From Betaproteobacteria bacterium (GTDB lineage Bacteria > Pseudomonadota > Gammaproteobacteria > Burkholderiales > SG8-39): a stretch of 14,802 nt of DNA. This document shows, piece after piece, positions 1-6,305 of this stretch. Under the pieces are notes generated by a model, which did not search any database, had not been told where the DNA came from, and saw only the letters and a list, made by a program, of their open reading frames with translations. The stretch lies in NCBI GenBank assembly GCA_007280315.1, contig QYQC01000030.1, forward strand, positions 1-14,802, written 5' to 3'. Positions within the stretch are counted from its first letter, which is position 1; each line of letters starts with the position of its first letter. The translations under genes were made by a program, and so were the position numbers.

Positions 1-551
1 GCGCAGTCCGGATGGCGCGCGGCGGTGGCGAGCAAATACGGCTCCAGCCGAATCGGGTGAAAGATGTGATCGTTGGCGAAGCGCTGCGCCATGTCGGCGC
101 GCAGTGCCGTCCCGGCGTGGATCGAGGCTATGGCGTGCGCCACTGCAGCTGCCGTTTCGATCCGGATATTGCCGTCGCGCAGTTGGTTCTTCCATACCGG
201 ATGCGCCGACGGGTCGAGATACTCCATGGCGAACGCGCCGGCCTGCGCGTCCTCGCCAAGGATGCGCGGTACCGAGCGCGGCGCCAGATTTTCGGCTACG
301 CGCATCCATTCGACTTCGGCATGGTTGCGCTCAACCGGCGCGCGCCAGTCGGCTGCGACTTTGAGCTTGGCCAGCGCGCGCTTGAAACAATACGAAACGA
401 TCGGTGAGCGCCCGGGGAGGTCGATGCGCAGGATGTCCGAGGACACGCCGCCCGCCAGGGTTTCCGCGCTGAACGATTCGTCCGGGCGCAGCAGTCCCAT
501 GCGCTCGAGCGCCACTCTCAAATCCTGGTCGGGGTGCTGTTCCATCGTCAT
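1..551 (-). CDS. APH/choline-kinase-family phosphotransferase, N-terminal part (cut by window edge)
   Basis: An open frame runs on the minus strand from ATG at 551 (alternative ATG at 545) past position 1, about 183 codons with no stop, so only the N-terminal part is seen. The translation begins MTMEQHPDQDLRVALERMG. It has a Gly-rich loop-like stretch (LAGGVSSDILRID, about residues 32-44), a Lys in YCFKRALAKLK and a hinge-like AFAMEYLDP, followed by FHPIRLEPYLLATAARHPD. That last pattern is typical of the aminoglycoside phosphotransferase / methylthioribose-kinase-like fold, which transfers the ATP gamma-phosphate to a small hydroxylated substrate. The catalytic HGD and Mg-binding DxD motifs would lie further left, outside the window. 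The substrate cannot be inferred; many family members are not resistance enzymes. It is divergent from the permease at 595. Confidence 0.8.
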   Translation of the reverse strand, partial: MTMEQHPDQDLRVALERMGLLRPDESFSAETLAGGVSSDILRIDLPGRSPIVSYCFKRALAKLKVAADWRAPVERNHAEVEWMRVAENLAPRSVPRILGEDAQAGAFAMEYLDPSAHPVWKNQLRDGNIRIETAAAVAHAIASIHAGTALRADMAQRFANDHIFHPIRLEPYLLATAARHPDC

Positions 552-594
552 CGAAGTTTAGCAGAGCGTCTGGACGCGGGGCATAATCCACGGC

Positions 595-1947
595 ATGAGC
601 GGGTTGCGCGAAGACATGTCACCGACGGCGGCGCAGCCGGTGCCGGTGCTCGAACTGGGCGACACGATCGCGCTGATCGTCGGCGTCGTGGTCGGCGCGG
701 GCATATTCAAGACGCCGTCGCTGGTGGCGGCCAACGCAGGCGACGCGTGGACCATGCTCGGCGCCTGGTTGCTGGGCGGCGTGGTTTCATTTATCGGCGC
801 GCTGTGTTACGCCGAACTCGCCACCGCCTGTCCGCATGCCGGCGGCGATTACCATTTTCTCACCCGCGCCTATGGCAGGAAATTGTCGTTTTTGTTCGCC
901 TGGGCGCGCCTGGCGGTGATCACCACCGGCTCGATCGCCTTGCTCGCGTTCGTATTCGGCGACTACTGTTCGCGCCTGTATTCGCTGGGCGCGTATTCGT
1001 CGGCAATCTACGCCGCCTCGATCGTGGGCGTGCTGACCATGGTCAATATCGCCGGTGTGAAAAGCGGAACGGCGACGCAGAACTGGCTGACTGCGCTGCA
1101 GGTGATGGGATTGCTGGCGCTGGTGCTAGCCGGCCTGGTGCTCGCGCCCGCTGCATCGACGGCCGCGATCTCTGCGGGTGGCGAGCGCGCTCAGCCTGCC
1201 TTCGGCCTGTCGATGGTGTTCGTGCTTCTGACCTATGGCGGCTGGAACGAAGCTGCCTATATCTCGGCTGAGGTCAAGAACGGGCGGCGCAACATGCTGC
1301 GCGCGCTGGTGTGGAGCATGATCATCGTCACCCTGCTCTACCTGTTGGTGAATCTCGCTCTTCTGCGCGGCCTCGGGCTTGCCGGCATGGCGCGCTCGCC
1401 GGTGGTCGCGGCGGATCTGCTGCAGCAGGTCTGGGGCAGCGCGGGTGCGCAGGCAATCAGCGTCCTGATCGCGATTTCAGCGCTGACTTCGATCAATGCC
1501 ACCATCATTTTCGGCGCGCGCAGCAACTATGCCTGGGGACGCGACTGGGCGCTGCTTGGCTCTCTCGGGCACTGGAACGCGCGCACCGGCTCGCCGACCC
1601 GGGCGCTACTCGCGCAAGGGGCGGTGGCGCTGACGCTGATCGCCTTCGGCGCGCTGATACGCGAGGGCTTCGAGACCATGGTGGATTACACCGCGCCGGT
1701 GTTCTGGTTGTTTTTCCTGCTCACGGGAGTCGCGTTGTTCGTACTGCGCTGGCGCGAACCGGAACTCGCGCGGCCGTTCAGGGTGCCGCTCTACCCCTGG
1801 CTCCCACTTGCCTTCTGCACCAGCAGCGCCTGGCTGCTGTACTCCAGCCTGGCCTACACGCGCACGGGCGCGCTGGTGGGTGTGGCAGTGCTCGTCACCG
1901 GCCTGCCACTGCTCGCGCTGGCGGCGCGCCGGGCCTCGCCTCAGTAG
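595..1947 (+). CDS. APC-superfamily amino acid permease
   Basis: 450 residues, highly hydrophobic, about 12 predicted membrane helices, the usual length for the amino acid-polyamine-organocation family. Helix 1 carries the unwound substrate-binding motif VVVGAGIFKTPS (residues about 30-41). Helix 2 ends in CYAELATACPHAGGDYHFL, a region conserved in LAT/SteT-like exchangers. Near the C-terminus LRWREPELARPFRVPLYPW is the family's characteristic loop before the last two helices. It would carry an amino acid across the inner membrane; the substrate cannot be read from sequence. ATG 595 has no Shine-Dalgarno, and a -10-like CATAAT lies at 582-587, so translation may be leaderless or may start at ATG 616. 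The stop codon overlaps the convergent glycine-zipper gene by 7 bp. The fold assignment is firm, the exact start is not. Confidence 0.9.
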   Translation: MSGLREDMSPTAAQPVPVLELGDTIALIVGVVVGAGIFKTPSLVAANAGDAWTMLGAWLLGGVVSFIGALCYAELATACPHAGGDYHFLTRAYGRKLSFLFAWARLAVITTGSIALLAFVFGDYCSRLYSLGAYSSAIYAASIVGVLTMVNIAGVKSGTATQNWLTALQVMGLLALVLAGLVLAPAASTAAISAGGERAQPAFGLSMVFVLLTYGGWNEAAYISAEVKNGRRNMLRALVWSMIIVTLLYLLVNLALLRGLGLAGMARSPVVAADLLQQVWGSAGAQAISVLIAISALTSINATIIFGARSNYAWGRDWALLGSLGHWNARTGSPTRALLAQGAVALTLIAFGALIREGFETMVDYTAPVFWLFFLLTGVALFVLRWREPELARPFRVPLYPWLPLAFCTSSAWLLYSSLAYTRTGALVGVAVLVTGLPLLALAARRASPQ

Positions 1948-2684
1948 CTATTGTTGGCAGTAATGACGCCGTTGACCAGGCGCACCTTGTCGCCCGAGCG
2001 CCAGGCCGGCGGGGTGTCCTGCGCGATGACTCGGTTGGTGCCGTCCTCGAAACGAATATTGATTTCGTAACTCTTCACTTTTTTCACGTTCTTTTCGATC
2101 GCGTTGCCGGCGACGGCACCACCGATCGCGCCAAGGACCGTCATTGCGTCACGGCCGCGGCCGCCCCCCGTTTGGCGCCCGAGTAGGCCGCCGGCGATGC
2201 CGCCGACGACTGCGCCGGCTCCGCTGCCTTCGCCTTTCTTCTCGACTTCGTGCACGGATTCGACCACGCCGCAGTCATAACACAGCGGCTTTGCCGGTGC
2301 CGCTACCGGCGCGGGCGCGTTCATCGGTGGCAATGTGGTTTGAGCGACCATGACCGGCGTCTCTGTTTTGACTTCCTTCACCGGCTCTGGCGCGGGTGGC
2401 GCTGCATGCTCTACCGGCCGGGGGCGGGCTGCCGCGACCTTGCGCGCTGCAGGTTTGGGCGTACTTGGGGCGGTTGCAGCGGCGGTGGATTCGGTCGGTG
2501 TCACCGCTGGGGCAGGCTTCACCGGCGCTTCGGCTGTGTTGGTCTGCTGCGCCTGGACGCTCTGACTATGACTGGTGGGAATCAGGCCGGTGATGGCGCC
2601 GATGCCGGCCAGGCTGAACAGGGTGACGGATACTGCCGCGATCGCGGTCAGCGGGTGCATGCGGGTCTTGGTGGTGGTTTCCAT
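1941..2684 (-). CDS. Membrane-anchored glycine-zipper 2TM (17-kDa-antigen/SlyB-like) envelope protein
   Basis: 247 residues from ATG at 2684, chosen because GGAG lies 6 nt upstream; an in-frame ATG at 2696 is possible but has no such site. Residues 12-35 form one hydrophobic helix with no lipobox Cys, so this looks like an N-terminal anchor and not a lipoprotein signal. Residues 45-133 are a Pro/Ala-rich, low-complexity linker fit to span the periplasm. CYDCGVVESVHEV (135-147) carries a CxxC. Residues 154-195 hold the Gly-zipper pair (GAVVGGIAGGLLG and GAIGGAVAGNA), and 204-240 a small beta-rich tail (YEINIRFEDGTNRVIAQD). Proteins of this type sit in the envelope; the precise role is unknown. 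It lies 124 nt downstream of lysS on the same strand. The CxxC could be redox active, but this is inference. Confidence 0.85.
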   Translation of the reverse strand: METTTKTRMHPLTAIAAVSVTLFSLAGIGAITGLIPTSHSQSVQAQQTNTAEAPVKPAPAVTPTESTAAATAPSTPKPAARKVAAARPRPVEHAAPPAPEPVKEVKTETPVMVAQTTLPPMNAPAPVAAPAKPLCYDCGVVESVHEVEKKGEGSGAGAVVGGIAGGLLGRQTGGGRGRDAMTVLGAIGGAVAGNAIEKNVKKVKSYEINIRFEDGTNRVIAQDTPPAWRSGDKVRLVNGVITANNSY

Positions 2685-2758
2685 CTTTTTCTCCATTAGG
2701 GATGCGCACCTTCGATAACGCATCGATGGATTGCATGTTGACAGCAAAGCGTGCTGCC

Positions 2759-2788
2759 AATTGTGAGCAATTGTGACTATTTGTAAGC
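2759..2788. repeat. Three 10-bp phased near-repeats (AATTGTGAGC type) upstream of the glycine-zipper gene
   Basis: AATTGTGAGC (2759-2768), AATTGTGACT (2769-2778) and ATTTGTAAGC (2779-2788) follow one another without a gap, so TTGTRA recurs every 10 bp, about one helical turn. The array is 75-104 bp upstream of the glycine-zipper start and just after the end of lysS. Such phasing fits a regulator-binding site or a bent segment, but no regulator can be named. Confidence 0.4.
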
Positions 2789-2798
2789 AGCGTGGTTG

Positions 2799-2817
2799 CC
2801 GGAATCAATTACTCCGG
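2799..2817 (-). other. Hairpin spanning the lysS stop codon
   Basis: CCGGAGT/ATTCCGG (minus strand) can pair as a 7-bp stem with one G-U around a 5-nt loop, and the lysS TAA is inside it. No T-tract follows on the minus strand, so it is not a standard intrinsic terminator. It may protect the 3' end of the mRNA. Confidence 0.35.
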
Positions 2818-4314
2818 CCGCATTTGCGGGAACAGAATCACGTCACGGATGCTCGGGCTGTTGGTAAACAGCATCACCAGCCGGTCTATGCCGATACCTT
2901 CGCCCGCGGTGGGCGGCAGGCCGTACTCCAGTGCGCGGATGTAATCGGCGTCGTAATACATCGCCTCCTCGTCGCCCGCTTCCTTCTGTTGCATCTGCTC
3001 GGCAAAGCGCGCCGCCTGATCCTCGGGATCGTTCAGTTCGGAAAAGCCGTTGGCCATTTCGCGACCGGTTATGTACAACTCGAAGCGGTCGGTAATCGCC
3101 GGGTTGCGGTCGTTGCGGCGCGCCAGCGGCGACACCTCGGCCGGATAGTCGACGATAAAGGTCGGCTGGATCAGCAGCACCTCGGTAGTTTCTTCGAACA
3201 GCATCAGCTGCAGTGAACCCAGTCCATGCGCGCGCGACACGTCGGCGCCGAGTTTCTTCAGCGCGTGCGTGAGGTAGTCGCGGTCGGCCAGTTCGGCCGC
3301 GCTGATCCGCGGGTGGTATTTGCAAATCGCTTCGACCACGGTAAGCCGCTCGAACGGCTTGCCCAGATCGACGGTGTGTTCGCCATAGGGCAGGGCGGTG
3401 GTGCCCAGCACCTCCAATGCGACCGAGCGCAGCAGCGCTTCGGTATAGTCCATGAGGTAGCGGTAATCGCGATACGCCTCGTAGAACTCGATCATGGTGA
3501 ATTCCGGATTGTGCCGGGTGGATATTCCTTCGTTGCGGAAATTGCGGTTGATTTCGAATACCTTCTCGTAACCGCCCACCACCAGGCGCTTGAGGTACAA
3601 CTCGGGGGCGATGCGCAGGAACAGTTGCATGTCGAGCGCGTTGTGGTGGGTGGCGAACGGCTTGGCCGCGGCGCCGCCGGGGATCGGGTGCATCATCGGC
3701 GTTTCGACTTCGAGGTAGCCCTGCGCCACCATGTAGGCGCGGATCGCCTGGATAATCCGGCTGCGCAGGCTGAACACCTTGCGCACTTCCGGGTTGGAGA
3801 TGAGATCGACGTAGCGCTGGCGGTAGCGCTGTTCCTGATCGGTGAGTCCGTGAAATTTTTCCGGCAGCGGCCGCAGCGACTTGGTCAGCAGGCGCAGTTT
3901 CGCCACGCGCACCGACAGCTCGCCCGTCTTGGTCCTGAATAACGCGCCTTCGGCGGCGAGGATATCGCCCAGGTCCCAGTGCTTGAACGCGTCGTGCACT
4001 TCGACGCCCGTCTGGTCGTTGCTGATGTAGAGCTGCATGCGACCGCTCATGTCCTGGATGCTGGCGAAGCTCGCCTTGCCCATCACGCGCTTGAACAGCA
4101 TGCGTCCGGCAATCGCGACTCTGACCTCCGCGGCCTCGAGCTCTTCGTTCGTTTTCGCGCCGTGCGCGGCGTGCAGGTCGGCCGCCAGGTGCTTGCGGCT
4201 GAAGTCGTTGGGAAAGGCGTTGCCGAGCTTGCGCAGTTCCGCCAGCTTGGCGCGTCGCTCCGCGATGATCTGGTTTTCGTCCTGTGGCGCCTGATTGGAT
4301 TGCTGCTCAGCCAT
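2809..4314 (-). CDS. lysS: Lysyl-tRNA synthetase, class II
   Basis: 501 residues, full length for the bacterial enzyme, which charges tRNA-Lys with lysine using ATP in the cytoplasm. The N-terminal OB-fold that binds the anticodon spans about residues 60-145 (VAIAGRMLFKRVMGKASFA). The catalytic domain follows: motif 1 around VETPMM (203-208), motif 2 in FRNEGISTRHNPEFTMIEFY (259-278) with the ATP-contacting Arg, and motif 3 GEGIGIDRLVMLF (471-483). The start is supported by GGAAG 6 nt upstream of ATG 4314. In many proteobacteria this gene directly follows prfB; here a GIY-YIG nuclease and several palindromes lie between, and one palindrome copy begins 37 nt upstream of the start codon. All core motifs are intact. 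Confidence 0.98.
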   Translation of the reverse strand: MAEQQSNQAPQDENQIIAERRAKLAELRKLGNAFPNDFSRKHLAADLHAAHGAKTNEELEAAEVRVAIAGRMLFKRVMGKASFASIQDMSGRMQLYISNDQTGVEVHDAFKHWDLGDILAAEGALFRTKTGELSVRVAKLRLLTKSLRPLPEKFHGLTDQEQRYRQRYVDLISNPEVRKVFSLRSRIIQAIRAYMVAQGYLEVETPMMHPIPGGAAAKPFATHHNALDMQLFLRIAPELYLKRLVVGGYEKVFEINRNFRNEGISTRHNPEFTMIEFYEAYRDYRYLMDYTEALLRSVALEVLGTTALPYGEHTVDLGKPFERLTVVEAICKYHPRISAAELADRDYLTHALKKLGADVSRAHGLGSLQLMLFEETTEVLLIQPTFIVDYPAEVSPLARRNDRNPAITDRFELYITGREMANGFSELNDPEDQAARFAEQMQQKEAGDEEAMYYDADYIRALEYGLPPTAGEGIGIDRLVMLFTNSPSIRDVILFPQMRPE

Positions 4315-4350
4315 ACGCTGCTTCCTTTCTCATTTGTGCCATGATGGTCC

Positions 4351-4433
4351 TGTCATTCCGAGCGCAGCGAGGAATCTGCTGTCAACACTCGTGGAACAGC
4401 AGATTCCTCGTCTCGATGCTCCTCGGAATGACA
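4351..4433. repeat. Interspersed palindrome, copy A
   Basis: 83 nt. Outer arms TGTCATTCCGAG / CTCGGAATGACA pair perfectly over 12 bp, and inner arms CGAGGAATCTGCTGT / ACAGCAGATTCCTCG over 15 bp. Each half also carries its own ATTCC...GGAAT pair, so the RNA or extruded DNA could form one long hairpin or two shorter ones. It lies 37 nt upstream of lysS. This copy lacks the GGGC/GCCC mini-hairpin seen in the right arm of copies B and C. Confidence 0.9.
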
Positions 4434-4454
4434 CAGCGGGGATTCGTTGCGTTC

Positions 4455-4478
4455 ATCCTTATACCACTCAGAACCGAG
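4455..4478 (-). pseudogene. Remnant of a GIY-YIG gene 3' end
   Basis: On the minus strand, 4458-4472 reads TCT GAG TGG TAT AAG (SEWYK), which matches codons for SEWYK near the C-terminus of the intact nuclease at 4600-4905. Only about eight codons can be recognised. The fragment sits just beyond palindrome A, at the same relative place as the intact gene's end beyond palindrome B. It is either the edge of the tandem duplication or all that is left of a second nuclease copy. Confidence 0.6.
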
Positions 4479-4508
4479 CTTCGTTTCTCACTTGTGCCAT
4501 GCTGGTCC

Positions 4509-4589
4509 TGTCATTCCGAGCGTAGCGAGAAATCTGCTTTTTTGCTGGTACGAGAAGCAGATTCCTCGGGCTATGCCCTCGGAATGACA
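4509..4589. repeat. Interspersed palindrome, copy B
   Basis: 81 nt. Outer arms TGTCATTCCGAG / CTCGGAATGACA are perfect over 12 bp; inner arms AATCTGCTT / AAGCAGATT pair, with one mismatch next to them. The right half holds a small hairpin GGGC-TAT-GCCC. It ends 10 nt beyond the stop codon of the GIY-YIG gene. Confidence 0.9.
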
Positions 4590-4599
4590 GGGTGAGAGA

Positions 4600-4905
4600 T
4601 CAATCGCCATCACCCTTATACCATTCAGAACTCAGATCTTCCCAGGTTGGGTTCGCGCTCTCGATCAATGCAATTTTCTTGTTTCGTCGCCAGCTCTTGA
4701 GTTGCTTTTCCCTGGTTATTGCACTCAGCACATCTGGCGTCGGTTCAAAATAGACCAAGCGGTCAATGTGGTACCGCTTCGTGAACCCGTCTGCCAGTTT
4801 CTCTTTGTGCTCGTACAATCGGCGTTCCAAATTGTTCGTTACTCCTATGTAAAGTCGCCTCGACTTGCTCGCCAATACGTACACGAAGTAGGTTCGTTCA
4901 TCCAT
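4600..4905 (-). CDS. Small single-domain GIY-YIG nuclease family protein
   Basis: 101 residues from ATG 4905 (MDERTYFVYVLASK); a GTG at 4947 would add 14 unconserved-looking residues. The first strands give the family signature: YFVYVL in place of GIY and LYIGVTNNLERRLYEH with the catalytic-type Arg. After these come KRYHIDRLVYFE and EKQLKSWRRNKKIALI with the metal-binding Glu, then the C-terminal NPTWEDLSSEWY. This is the compact UPF0213/YhbQ-like subgroup; the larger family cuts DNA using one metal ion, but targets of the small members are not known. The gene has visibly lower G+C than its neighbours and no clear Shine-Dalgarno. It lies between prfB and lysS and is bounded by palindrome B (10 nt past its stop) and palindrome C (about 50 nt upstream). 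It may act on those palindromes, which is inference. Confidence 0.9.
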   Translation of the reverse strand: MDERTYFVYVLASKSRRLYIGVTNNLERRLYEHKEKLADGFTKRYHIDRLVYFEPTPDVLSAITREKQLKSWRRNKKIALIESANPTWEDLSSEWYKGDGD

Positions 4906-4955
4906 CGGGCAACTAATGATCTTTCCGAAATACGTTACAAGGTTCACCCCGCTAT

Positions 4956-5034
4956 TGTCATTCCGACCGCAGGGAGGAATCTGCTTTTTTCAAAGACAGA
5001 AGCAGATTCCTCGGGCTTTGCCCTCGGAATGACA
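4956..5034. repeat. Interspersed palindrome, copy C
   Basis: 79 nt. Outer arms TGTCATTCCGA / TCGGAATGACA pair perfectly (11 bp) and inner arms AGGAATCTGCTT / AAGCAGATTCCT pair perfectly (12 bp). The right half has GGGC-TTT-GCCC. It lies upstream of the GIY-YIG gene, in the same orientation as copies A and B. Confidence 0.9.
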
Positions 5035-5049
5035 GGATTGAACTGCATT

Positions 5050-5105
5050 TGTCATTAATTTTGGAAAGCTCAATAAGCAGATTTCTCGCTGCGCTCGAAA
5101 TGACA
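5050..5105. repeat. Interspersed palindrome, copy D (degraded)
   Basis: The right arm AAGCAGATTTCTCGCTGCG...CGAAATGACA (5075-5105) is clear. The left arm is reduced to TGTCATT (5050-5056), with most of the inner left arm missing. It ends 19 nt beyond the prfB stop codon and looks like a decayed copy. Confidence 0.65.
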
Positions 5106-5124
5106 TGTCTTAGTGCGTCACCGG

Positions 5125-6229
5125 CTATACGCCCTGCTTCAAACTCGCCTCGATGAACACGTCGAGGTCGCCGTCCAGCACGCCCTGGGTGTTGCCGATT
5201 TCGACGCCGGTGCGCAGGTCCTTGATGCGCGACTGGTCGAGCACATAGGAGCGGATCTGATGGCCCCAGCCGATGTCGGTCTTCGAGTCCTCGAGTTTTT
5301 GCTGCTCGTCGCGGCGCTTGCGCAACTCCTGTTCGTACAGGCGCGATTTGAGCATTGCCATGGCTTCGGCGCGATTGCGGTGCTGCGAGCGGTCATTCTG
5401 GCATTGCACCACGATGTTGGTCGGCAGGTGGGTGATGCGCACCGCCGAGTCGGTTTTGTTGATGTGCTGACCGCCGGCGCCGGAGGCGCGGTAGGTGTCG
5501 ATGCGCAGGTCCGCGGGGTTGATCTCGACCTCGATGGTGTCGTCGACCTCGGGATAGGCGAACACGCTGGCAAACGAAGTGTGGCGCCGGTTGCCGGAAT
5601 CGAACGGGGACTTGCGCACCAGCCGGTGGATGCCGGTCTCGGTGCGCAGCCTGCCGTAGGCGTACTCGCCCGACACTTTGATGGTCGCGCTCTTGATACC
5701 CGCAATCTCGCCTTCGGACTCCTCCAGCACCTCGACCGCAAAACCACTGCGCTCGCAATACTTGAGGTACATGCGCTCTAGCATCGCTGCCCAGTCCTGC
5801 GCTTCGGTACCGCCCGAGCCTGATTGAATATCGACAAAGCAGTTGTTCGGATCGAGCGCATTGGAGAACATGCGGCGGAACTCCATCGCGGCGACCAGCT
5901 TTTCCGCAGCGGCAAGATCCTGGGCCACGCTGGTCAACGTGGCATCGTCGGCCTCGTCGCGCGCCATCTCCAGCAGTTCGCCCGCATCGCGCAACTGACC
6001 ATCCAGCAGCATGATGCTGCCGACGATGCCATCCAGCATTTTCTTTTCGCGACCGAGTTCCTGCGCTCGCTTGGCGTCGCTCCAGACGTCCGGCTCCTCC
6101 AGTTGTCGCCCGACCTCGATCAGGCGTGCCTGTTTGGTGTCGAAGTCAAAGATACCTCCGCATTTCCCTGGCGCGTGCGCCAAGGTCGGCGAGATGGTTG
6201 GCGATGGCATTGATTTTTTCGGCGTCCAT
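5125..6229 (-). CDS. prfB: Peptide chain release factor 2, with programmed +1 frameshift
   Basis: The product is 367 residues, close to the E. coli length of 365, made by joining 6229-6149 and 6147-5125. It recognises UGA and UAA in the ribosomal A site and triggers release of the peptide. The first frame gives 27 residues, MDAEKINAIANHL...REMRRYL, and ends at an in-frame UGA; the second continues DFDTKQARLIE. The stop-reading tripeptide SPF is at 207-209 (LVRKSPFDSGNRRHTSF) and the catalytic GGQ at 252-254 (RASGAGGQHINKTDSAVR). An Ala precedes GGQ where E. coli K-12 has Thr. A TATAAT lies at 6257-6262 on this strand. The expected downstream partner lysS is displaced by a nuclease-palindrome island. 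Its start is divergent from the hydrolase at 6306. Confidence 0.97.
6145..6159 (-). promoter_or_regulatory. prfB: prfB programmed +1 frameshift site
   Basis: The minus strand reads GGAGG TAT CTT TGA C. The Shine-Dalgarno-like GGAGG sits three bases before the slippery CTT, followed by a poorly terminated UGA-C. This matches the well-known autoregulatory site of RF2 genes: low RF2 lets the ribosome slip by +1 on CTT/TTT and read on as GAC TTC. The skipped base is 6148. Confidence 0.97.
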
Positions 6230-6256
6230 GATTGGCTTTTTTGTCGGATTTGCGTG

Positions 6257-6262
6257 ATTATA
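6257..6262 (-). promoter_or_regulatory. Probable -10 box of the prfB promoter
   Basis: A perfect TATAAT on the minus strand, 28 nt upstream of the prfB ATG. A good -35 box is not visible at 16-18 bp; TTGCCG occurs at 21 bp. It would put the start of transcription about 20 nt before the ATG. Confidence 0.5.
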
Positions 6263-6305
6263 CCCCGGCACAGGTGGGTTCCTCGGCAACGGGAGCAGCG
6301 CAATC

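Larger units (their letters stand above)
4320..4640. repeat. Tandem duplication of ~157 bp containing palindrome copies A and B
   Basis: Segment 4320-4477 recurs at 4478-4640 with an offset of 157-158 bp. Each copy runs in the order GCTTC(C/G)TTTCTCA(T/C)TTGTGCC, GGTCC, the palindrome, then CCTTATACCA(C/T)TCAGAAC. The left end of the first copy is the lysS leader with its ribosome-binding site; the right end of the second copy is the 3' end of the GIY-YIG gene. Point differences and different palindrome loops show that the duplication is not recent. Confidence 0.8.

Noticed and set aside
12..561. Plus-strand frames at 12-407, 73-561 and 104-364
   Set aside because: The minus-strand reading in the same place gives a coherent phosphotransferase N-terminus, so these are shadows.
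2759..2777. lac operator-like AATTGTGAGC
   Set aside because: Only the half-site matches and no lac-type gene is near; the 10-bp direct repetition is a better description.
2773..4344. Long plus-strand open frames opposite lysS (2773-3216, 3226-3942, 3979-4344)
   Set aside because: They are shadows of lysS, with no recognisable motif and composition typical of antisense reading.
4284..4595. Plus-strand frame of 103 residues across palindromes A and B
   Set aside because: It repeats CHSERSE-like translation of the palindromes and has no independent coding evidence.
4351..5105. CRISPR array
   Set aside because: The repeats are long palindromes with irregular spacing, unrelated loops and a gene between them; no cas genes are present.
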